Source of the DNA: DATMYQ01 sp035560935 | GTDB lineage: Bacteria; Bacillota; Negativicutes; Sporomusales; Sporomusaceae | DNA: 19,789 nucleotides | Assembly: GCA_035560935.1 (NCBI GenBank) | Contig: DATMYQ010000079.1 | Coordinates: 1 to 19,789, forward strand | Direction of reading: 5' to 3' | Part shown: positions 14,381-19,789 of the stretch, piece after piece | How the letters are laid out: each line of letters opens with the position of its first letter | Position numbering within the stretch: the first letter of the stretch is position 1 | Translations under genes and position numbers: made by a program | Notes under the pieces: model-generated | Told to the model about the DNA's origin: nothing | The model's database searches: none | Seen by the model: the letters and a program-made list of their open reading frames with translations, nothing else

Positions 14381-15124
14381 TTACATCAACATACCGCCAT
14401 CCACCTGCAGTGTCTGACCAGTAATATAACCGGCAGCATCCGAAGCCAGAAACAATGTCGCATTCGCAATATCTTCCGGAGTTCCCAGTCGGTTCAGCGG
14501 GATTTTGTCCGCCAAATCGGTTTTCACCTGTTCTGGTAAGCCTGCTGTCATATCGGTAGTAATGTATCCCGGAGCAATAGCGTTTACGGTAATTCCCCGG
14601 GAAGCCAATTCCTTGGCCATCGCTTTCGTAAAGCCGATAACGCCGGCTTTCGCAGCGGAATAGTTGGCCTGTCCCGGATTGCCCATCAGCCCCACCACCG
14701 AAGTCATGTTGACGATGCGCCCGCTTTTCTGTTTCATCATAACGCGGGAAACGGCTTTGGTACAGTAAAACACACCTTTTAAGTTCGTGTTCATCACTGC
14801 GTCCCAGTCCTCATCCTTCATCCGCATCAGTAAGCCGTCCCGGGTAATCCCGGCATTGTTGACCAGGATATCAATCCGGCCATAGGCATCCATTACCTGT
14901 TTAACCATCGCCTCCACGGAAGCACCATCAGCGACGTCCGCTTGAACAGCTATCGCTTCACCGCCGTTGTCGACGATCATCTGTCGTACGTTTTCAGCAG
15001 CAAGCGCATTCCCGGCATAATTCACAACGACTTTAGCCCCGGCTTTTGCCAGACTCAAAGCCACTGCCCGGCCAATTCCTCGGGAGGCACCGGTAACCAG
15101 AGCAACTTTTCCGTCTAAATGCAT
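14381..15124 (-). CDS. fabG: 3-oxoacyl-[acyl-carrier-protein] reductase FabG
   Basis: A 247-residue short-chain dehydrogenase that reduces 3-oxoacyl-ACP with NADPH. It has the dinucleotide-binding TGASRGIG (11-18), NNAG (89-92), and the catalytic set N114, S142, Y155 and K159 (in MTSVVGLMG...YSAAK). The C-terminal ITGQTLQVDGGM is typical. The upstream frame offers nine more codons overlapping fabD, but ATG at 15124 has AAGGAGG nine bases upstream and gives the standard 247 residues. It starts one base after the fabD stop (TAA A ATG), so coupling is likely. Confidence 0.97.
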   Translation of the reverse strand: MHLDGKVALVTGASRGIGRAVALSLAKAGAKVVVNYAGNALAAENVRQMIVDNGGEAIAVQADVADGASVEAMVKQVMDAYGRIDILVNNAGITRDGLLMRMKDEDWDAVMNTNLKGVFYCTKAVSRVMMKQKSGRIVNMTSVVGLMGNPGQANYSAAKAGVIGFTKAMAKELASRGITVNAIAPGYITTDMTAGLPEQVKTDLADKIPLNRLGTPEDIANATLFLASDAAGYITGQTLQVDGGMLM

Positions 15125-15125
15125 T

Positions 15126-16070
15126 TTAACGAACCTCCTTGAAATAATCAAGGGTTTTTTCTAGCGAGGTCAGATCTTCCACATTCATCGTTTCCACCGT
15201 CTTGATGATCTTTTTGGTAAATCCGGTTAATACCTTGCCCGGTCCCACTTCGACAAACACCGTCGCGCCAAAATCGGCAATACGGGAGACGGAATCTTCC
15301 CACAGTACCGGATTGGCTGCCTGCTTGATCAGAGAGTCTTTTACCGCCTGACTCTCGGTAATAATTTGCGCGTTGATGTTGGCTACCAGCGGGATGTGGG
15401 CATTATGCACCGTAATGCTGTCCAACTCCGCAGCCAGCCGATCCGCCGCCGGTTGCATCAATGTGCTATGAAACGGAGCACTGACCGGCAATAATATCGC
15501 CCGCTTCGCGCCCGCCGCTTTCAATTCTTCCACGGCTTTTTCCACCGCGGCTGTTTTCCCGGCAATCACAATCTGTCCCGGGCAGTTAAAGTTTACCGCT
15601 TGCACTGCTCCGGCTTCCGCCGCCACCCGTTGGCAAATATCTATAATGGTCGACCGGTCCAGACCCAAAATCGCCGCCATGCTGCCCTCGCCCAACGGCA
15701 CCGCTTCCTGCATAAACAGGCCGCGTTTGCGTACCAGCTGCACCGCGTCCTTAAATGCCAGTGCTTTGGCAGCCACTAACGCCGAATACTCTCCCAAACT
15801 GTGCCCGGCAACGATGTCCGGGTTAATGCCTTTTTCCCGCAACACTTCCTGGCAGGCCACGCTGACCGTCAAAATCGCCGGTTGCGTATGAAAGGTTTTG
15901 CGTAATTCTTCTTCGGGGCCGTTAAAGCAAAGGTCTGTAATGGAATAACCCAGCGCGTCATCCGCAGCTTCAAAGACGGCTTTGGCTACCGGAAAGTTCT
16001 CATAAAGATCTTTACCCATACCCACAGCCTGCGAACCTTGCCCCGGAAACACAAAAGCTATTTTTCCCAT
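15126..16070 (-). CDS. fabD: Malonyl-CoA:ACP transacylase FabD
   Basis: A 314-residue acyltransferase that loads malonyl from CoA onto ACP. FPGQGSQAVGMG (8-19) is the oxyanion-hole region, GHSLGEYSALVAA (89-101) contains the nucleophile S91, and the partner histidine is H201 in VSAPFHSTLMQP. GPGKVLTGF near the C-terminus is family-typical. Length is normal. ATG at 16070 has AGGAGG seven bases upstream. It lies 26 bases after fabK and one base before fabG in the FapR-controlled operon. Confidence 0.97.
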   Translation of the reverse strand: MGKIAFVFPGQGSQAVGMGKDLYENFPVAKAVFEAADDALGYSITDLCFNGPEEELRKTFHTQPAILTVSVACQEVLREKGINPDIVAGHSLGEYSALVAAKALAFKDAVQLVRKRGLFMQEAVPLGEGSMAAILGLDRSTIIDICQRVAAEAGAVQAVNFNCPGQIVIAGKTAAVEKAVEELKAAGAKRAILLPVSAPFHSTLMQPAADRLAAELDSITVHNAHIPLVANINAQIITESQAVKDSLIKQAANPVLWEDSVSRIADFGATVFVEVGPGKVLTGFTKKIIKTVETMNVEDLTSLEKTLDYFKEVR

Positions 16071-16096
16071 TTCTCCGCCTCCTGTTTTTGTTACTT

Positions 16097-17029
16097 TTAC
16101 TGCAATCTGGCGATCACTTTTTTGCTGTCTTCTATAATTTCCCGGATGATCATGGCCACCGGTTTGATTTCATGGACCATTCCGGCGGCTTGCCCAAGCA
16201 TCACCGAGCCATTTTGCACGTCGCCGTCCCGAACCGCCAAACGCAATTTGCCGACGCCCAACTGATCCAGTTCTTCGTTGGAAGCCCCGCTGCGTTCCAA
16301 TTCACCAAACGCCCGGGTCAGTTTATTGGCGATGACCCGCACCGGATGGCCGGTATTGATACCGGTAACTACCGTAGAACGATCCCGCGAACGCAATACC
16401 GCTTCCTTATAGTTGGGATGAGCCGTACATTCGGTCGAGGCCACAAAGCGGGTACCAATCTGCACCCCTTGAGCCCCTAAGGCAAAAGCGGCTACCATTC
16501 CCCGTCCATCTGCAATGCCGCCGGCAGCAATCACGGGAATCGACACCGCATCCACCACCTGCGGAACCAAACTCATCGTCGTCACTTCCCCCACATGGCC
16601 GCCGCTTTCCATTCCCTCGGCGATCAGCGCATCCACGCCAATCCGCTCCAGGCGCCGGGCCAGAGCAACTGAAGCAACCACCGGAATCACTTTCGTGCCA
16701 ATATCTTTCAGCGCCGCAATATATTCGCCAGGATTGCCCGCACCAGTGGTCACCACCGGTACCCGCTCGTCGATGACCACCTGCATCACTTCCCGGACAA
16801 ACGGCGACATCAACATGATGTTTACGCCAAAAGGGTTTTTCGTCATTTGTTTTGTTTTGCGGATTTCCTGTTGCAAAATTTCCGGAGTCATTTGTCCGGC
16901 ACCGATAATTCCCAGACCACCGCTCTCAGAAACTGCAGCAGCCAGTTCTGCCGTTGCAACCCAGGCCATCCCCCCCTGGAGTATCGGGTATTGAATATTA
17001 AGTAACCGACAAATTTGACTATCCAACAA
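16097..17029 (-). CDS. fabK: Enoyl-[acyl-carrier-protein] reductase II FabK
   Basis: A 310-residue FMN-dependent enoyl-ACP reductase, the final step of each elongation cycle in bacteria lacking FabI. Seen: YPILQGGMAWVA (14-25), GMESGGHVGE (139-148) with H145 aligned to the key histidine of pneumococcal FabK, AAGGIADGRG and GAQGVQIGTRF for phosphate/flavin binding. The start is TTG at 17029: GGGAGG lies nine bases upstream inside fabH, and no ATG or GTG is available at the normal N-terminus. It overlaps the fabH stop by 11 bases. No FabI-type gene is in the window. Its placement between fabH and fabD favours the enoyl reductase role over nitronate oxidation. Confidence 0.93.
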   Translation of the reverse strand: MLDSQICRLLNIQYPILQGGMAWVATAELAAAVSESGGLGIIGAGQMTPEILQQEIRKTKQMTKNPFGVNIMLMSPFVREVMQVVIDERVPVVTTGAGNPGEYIAALKDIGTKVIPVVASVALARRLERIGVDALIAEGMESGGHVGEVTTMSLVPQVVDAVSIPVIAAGGIADGRGMVAAFALGAQGVQIGTRFVASTECTAHPNYKEAVLRSRDRSTVVTGINTGHPVRVIANKLTRAFGELERSGASNEELDQLGVGKLRLAVRDGDVQNGSVMLGQAAGMVHEIKPVAMIIREIIEDSKKVIARLQ

Positions 17030-18041
17030 TCGCTGTATCCTCCCTATACCATTTCATCACACAGGACGCCCAGGTCAGTCCGGCTCCAAAGCCCACCAGC
17101 ATGATTACGTCACCATTTCTCAGTTTTCCGGCTTTCATCGCGTCCTCCAGTGCCATGGGAATGGACGCCGCCGACGTGTTTCCGTATTTTTCCACATTAA
17201 CAATCACTTTATCCATAGGAACTTTCAACCGTTTGGCCGCCGACTGGATGATCCGGATATTGGCCTGATGCGGCACCAGGCAATCGATCGCATCCGGAGA
17301 AAGTGATGCATGTTTCAATGCTTTTCCCGCCGCTTCTCCCATGATTTTAATAGCAAATTTAAATACTTCATTGCCTTGCATATGAACATAGTGTAAACGA
17401 TTGGCCACTGATTCGGCGGATGCCGGCATCCTTGAACCACCGGCCGGCATTTTTAGCAAATCACCGCCGGACCCGTCCGCCCCGATATGCAATCCCAAAA
17501 TGCCGTACCCCTCCTGAACTTCTCCCAGCACGGCCGCACCGGCACCATCACCAAACAGCACACAGGTATTGCGGTCTGTCCAGTCAAGAATTTTACTCAG
17601 TGTTTCCGCGCCAACCACCAGTACTCTTTTATATAACCCACTTTGAATAAACTGGGTTCCCACCGTCAATCCGTACACAAAACCGGAACAACCGGCGGCC
17701 AGGTCAAACGCCGCCGCATTGACAGCCTGCAGGTTCGCCTGGACCAGGCAGGCTGTAGACGGGAAAAACATATCCGGCGTCGCCGTGGCGACAATAATCA
17801 GATCAATTTCCGACGCACTAACCCCCGCGTCGGCCAAGGCGTTCTGAGCAGCCCGGGTAGCCAGATCGGAAGTGGCTTCGGTATCACTGGCAATCCGCCG
17901 TTCACGGATACCGGTTCGCTCCACAATCCATTCATCCGTTGTATCAACAATCTTTTCCAAATCTTTGTTCGTCAATATTTTTTCTGGAACGTACGTACCC
18001 AGACCAATGATTCCGACTGATTTAACTATTTCCTTCACCAC
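17019..18041 (-). CDS. fabH: 3-oxoacyl-[acyl-carrier-protein] synthase III FabH
   Basis: About 340 residues. It starts fatty acid synthesis by condensing an acyl-CoA primer with malonyl-ACP. The body begins VGIIGLGTYVPEKILTN; the catalytic triad is C118 (DLAAGCSGFVYG), H258 (VPHQANIRI) and N288 (EKYGNTSAASIP). TDEWIVERTGIRERRIA is family-typical. No ATG is available near the N-terminus. GTG at 18041 or 18038 lies six to nine bases after AAGGAAGGGG, and I use 18041. Either start overlaps the end of plsX by roughly 20 bases, implying coupling. The 3' end overlaps the fabK start by 11 bases. Confidence 0.94.
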   Translation of the reverse strand: MVKEIVKSVGIIGLGTYVPEKILTNKDLEKIVDTTDEWIVERTGIRERRIASDTEATSDLATRAAQNALADAGVSASEIDLIIVATATPDMFFPSTACLVQANLQAVNAAAFDLAAGCSGFVYGLTVGTQFIQSGLYKRVLVVGAETLSKILDWTDRNTCVLFGDGAGAAVLGEVQEGYGILGLHIGADGSGGDLLKMPAGGSRMPASAESVANRLHYVHMQGNEVFKFAIKIMGEAAGKALKHASLSPDAIDCLVPHQANIRIIQSAAKRLKVPMDKVIVNVEKYGNTSAASIPMALEDAMKAGKLRNGDVIMLVGFGAGLTWASCVMKWYREDTAIVG

Positions 18042-19083
18042 TGACAACCCCTTCCTTGGCAATATTCTCACAAATGTGCCCCACTACATTTTTTTCCGTG
18101 AATTCATGCGCCACACGAATCGAATTTTTGATCGCCTTGGCCCGAGAACTGCCATGGCAAATGATAAATCCTCCATTAATGCCTAATAGTGGCGCCCCGC
18201 CATACTCGGCATGATCCAATTTCTTTTTTAATTTATTCAACGCCGGCAAAACCAGCATCGAAGCTAATTTCGCCCAAATGCTGCTACTTTTGACCGCGTC
18301 TTTTACCAGTTGCATGATGGTGCTTGCCAGCCCTTCGCCCGTCTTCAACACGATGTTGCCGACAAAACCGTCGCAAACCACTACATCCACCGTACCTCGC
18401 GTAATATCACGGCCTTCAACATTGCCAATGAAATTCACCGTTTTCAATTGTTTCAACAGTGGATAAGTACTAAGTACCTGTTCATTTCCCTTGGTTTCTT
18501 CCTCACCAATATTCAGCAGTCCGACGCGAGGATTGGAAATTCCCAGCACATATTCCGCATAAATGGCTCCCATAATGGCGTTTTGCACTAGGTGCCGCGG
18601 TTTACTGTCAATATTGGCGCCCGAATCCAGCAAAACCGTCGTCCCGGTTAAATTGGGAATCGGTGTCGCGATCGCCGGCCGTTCAATGCCGTTGATCCGG
18701 CCAATGCCCAGTAACGCCGCGGCAACAGCCGCGCCGGTACTGCCGGCGGAAATGGCTACATCACATTCGCCCGATTTCACCAAGCGGGCGGCTACCACTA
18801 CCGACGCATCCTTTTTTTTACGAACTGCGCTGCCCGGGTGTTCCGTCATCTCAATTACTTCGGTGGCATGATGCACGCGCAGCGGCATCTCTCGCCAACC
18901 ATCACAACGGTTTAATGCCCGTAAAATCTTTTGCTCGTCACCCACCAGAACGATTTCCCACGGCCGCCCAGCGGCGGCTGACGCCTGAGCCTGATCACGA
19001 AACTCCCTGACGGCTTCGATAGCTCCCATAACAATTTCATCCGGTGCAAAGTCGCCGCCCATGGCGTCAATGGCAACTCTCAT
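18022..19083 (-). CDS. plsX: Phosphate acyltransferase PlsX
   Basis: A 353-residue enzyme that converts acyl-ACP to acyl-phosphate, the donor for PlsY in phosphatidic acid synthesis; it works at the membrane surface without spanning it. Family blocks seen: MRVAIDAMGGDFAPDEIV at the start, AISAGSTGAAVAAALLGIGRI, VLLDSGANIDSKPRHLVQNA, VGLLNIGEEETKGNE, VVVCDGFVGNIVLKTGEG and YGGAPLLGINGGFIICHG. An upstream start at 19110 exists, but ATG at 19083 has AAGGGAGA upstream and the family N-terminus. It is 81 bases after fapR and overlaps fabH, in the standard fapR-plsX order. Confidence 0.97.
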   Translation of the reverse strand: MRVAIDAMGGDFAPDEIVMGAIEAVREFRDQAQASAAAGRPWEIVLVGDEQKILRALNRCDGWREMPLRVHHATEVIEMTEHPGSAVRKKKDASVVVAARLVKSGECDVAISAGSTGAAVAAALLGIGRINGIERPAIATPIPNLTGTTVLLDSGANIDSKPRHLVQNAIMGAIYAEYVLGISNPRVGLLNIGEEETKGNEQVLSTYPLLKQLKTVNFIGNVEGRDITRGTVDVVVCDGFVGNIVLKTGEGLASTIMQLVKDAVKSSSIWAKLASMLVLPALNKLKKKLDHAEYGGAPLLGINGGFIICHGSSRAKAIKNSIRVAHEFTEKNVVGHICENIAKEGVVSGEGNS

Positions 19084-19164
19084 GCATATCTCCCTTCTTT
19101 CGCCGTTCAAAGCCTATACTTCACAGCACGATATATTCATCAAACATTTTATCCGTTTTTTTGC

Positions 19165-19737
19165 TCACATCATCTCCGGCACCGAGTCCAGCGAGACAAT
19201 GATGAACTTGGCCCGGAACACTTCCCTGGTTTCATTGCGGGTTTTTACCCAGATAAAAAATTTATTCCCTCGCTTTTTGATCACTTCCGCTTTGGCAATC
19301 AATTTTTCTCCTACATGTACGGGAATTTTATATTTAATATTGGCTACCCCGGTAGCCGCCAACGGCGCGTCAATAACCGCCAGTGCCAACGAGTTGGCCT
19401 GTGCATAAATATAATGACCCCGCGCCACCTGGTTTTTCTCAAATACCATATCTGAATTGACCGTCAACATCGATATAGCCGAGCGCCCCAGTTCCAGATC
19501 GATCAGTTCCCCAATCATATCGTCGCTGGTAATCGCCTTCACTTTGTGACGCGCTTCCTCGGCCATCTGTTTAGCCCGTTCCCGCAATTCCGGTATGCCC
19601 ATTTCCAGGCGGTCCAAACGAATCGTCTGGACACTGACCTTCATACGTCCGGCCAGTTCTTCGTCGGTCAGGAACGGTGTCGCATGCAATTCTTCCCGCA
19701 ACAACGCCTGTCGTATTTTCTTTTGTTGACGCGCCAT
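19165..19737 (-). CDS. fapR: Malonyl-CoA-responsive lipid regulator FapR
   Basis: A 190-residue repressor of fatty acid and phospholipid genes. The N-terminal HTH (about 24-56) contains FLTDEELAGRM and VSVQTIRLDRLEMGIPELRER, almost diagnostic for FapR. A linker helix leads to a hotdog-fold effector domain (about 75-185) with FEKNQVARGHYIYAQANSLA. F99 and R106, reported in B. subtilis FapR as malonyl-CoA ligands, fall at the same positions here. Malonyl-CoA binding releases DNA. ATG at 19737 has AGGTGAT upstream; GTG/ATG up to three codons earlier overlap that site. An operator-like palindrome directly upstream suggests autoregulation. Confidence 0.96.
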   Translation of the reverse strand: MARQQKKIRQALLREELHATPFLTDEELAGRMKVSVQTIRLDRLEMGIPELRERAKQMAEEARHKVKAITSDDMIGELIDLELGRSAISMLTVNSDMVFEKNQVARGHYIYAQANSLALAVIDAPLAATGVANIKYKIPVHVGEKLIAKAEVIKKRGNKFFIWVKTRNETREVFRAKFIIVSLDSVPEMM

Positions 19738-19752
19738 AAACATCACCTATTT

Positions 19753-19769
19753 TTATTACCAAGTACTAC
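19753..19769 (-). promoter_or_regulatory. FapR operator candidate upstream of fapR
   Basis: The 17-base minus-strand sequence GTAGTACTTGGTAATAA matches the FapR palindrome as I recall it (TTAGTACC-W-GGTACTAA) at 14 of 17 positions. It lies 16 bases before the fapR start and includes a TAATAA that could be a -10 box, so binding would block initiation. The -35 region is weak (TAGGAA at 17 bases). The consensus is from memory of B. subtilis work. Confidence 0.72.
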
Positions 19770-19789
19770 TACCAATTCCTATTCCATAT

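Noticed and set aside
18463..18485. AAGTACTAAGTACCTG inside plsX, resembling part of a FapR operator
   Set aside because: Only one half-site fits; the second half does not match and it lies within coding sequence far from a start.
1..19789. Search for CRISPR arrays, insertion sequences, tRNA or rRNA genes and phage or defence genes
   Set aside because: None seen: coding density is very high, all genes are co-directional housekeeping genes, and no long direct or inverted repeats or transposase-like proteins are present.

Overview
This is a housekeeping chromosomal segment from a low-to-mid GC Gram-positive (Firmicutes-type) bacterium. Every supported gene lies on the minus strand, so transcription runs from the high coordinates to the low ones. 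The combination of a FapR/PlsX lipid regulon, FabK instead of FabI, YlxM beside ffh, and SpoVS points to an anaerobic, endospore-forming Firmicute. Gene order and protein style suggest Negativicutes (Sporomusa/Pelosinus-like), but that placement is inferred from general knowledge and not proved here.

Region A (about 19.8 to 12.9 kb) is the type II fatty acid and phospholipid module: fapR, plsX, fabH, fabK, fabD, fabG, acpP, then a second FabK/nitronate-monooxygenase-like flavoprotein and fabF. A FapR-like operator lies just upstream of fapR. A hairpin terminator after acpP splits the module into fapR-to-acpP and flavoprotein-to-fabF transcription units. fabZ and the acc genes are absent from the window.

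Region B (11.65 to 9.4 kb) holds rnc, an Elp3-like radical SAM protein and spoVS. spoVS has an excellent match to a sigma-H promoter upstream and an intrinsic terminator downstream, so it looks like an independent sporulation-timed unit.

Region C (9.3 to 4.7 kb) is smc followed by ftsY, with a plausible extended -10 promoter ahead of smc. Region D (4.7 kb to the left edge) is ylxM, ffh, rpsP, khpA, ylqD, rimM, trmD and a SPOUT RNA methyltransferase, headed by an exact-consensus sigma-A promoter (TTGACA, 17 bp, TATAAT) directly after ftsY. It links SRP protein targeting with ribosome maturation and tRNA modification.

Several genes appear to start at TTG (fabK, the flavoprotein, fabF, possibly smc), judged by Shine-Dalgarno spacing and, for fabF, by exact agreement of catalytic residue numbering with the E. 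coli enzyme. No mobile element, CRISPR array, tRNA or rRNA was seen. I do not see a clearly novel multi-gene system. The least understood components are the radical SAM protein, the Cys-cluster flavoprotein and the left-edge RNA methyltransferase.
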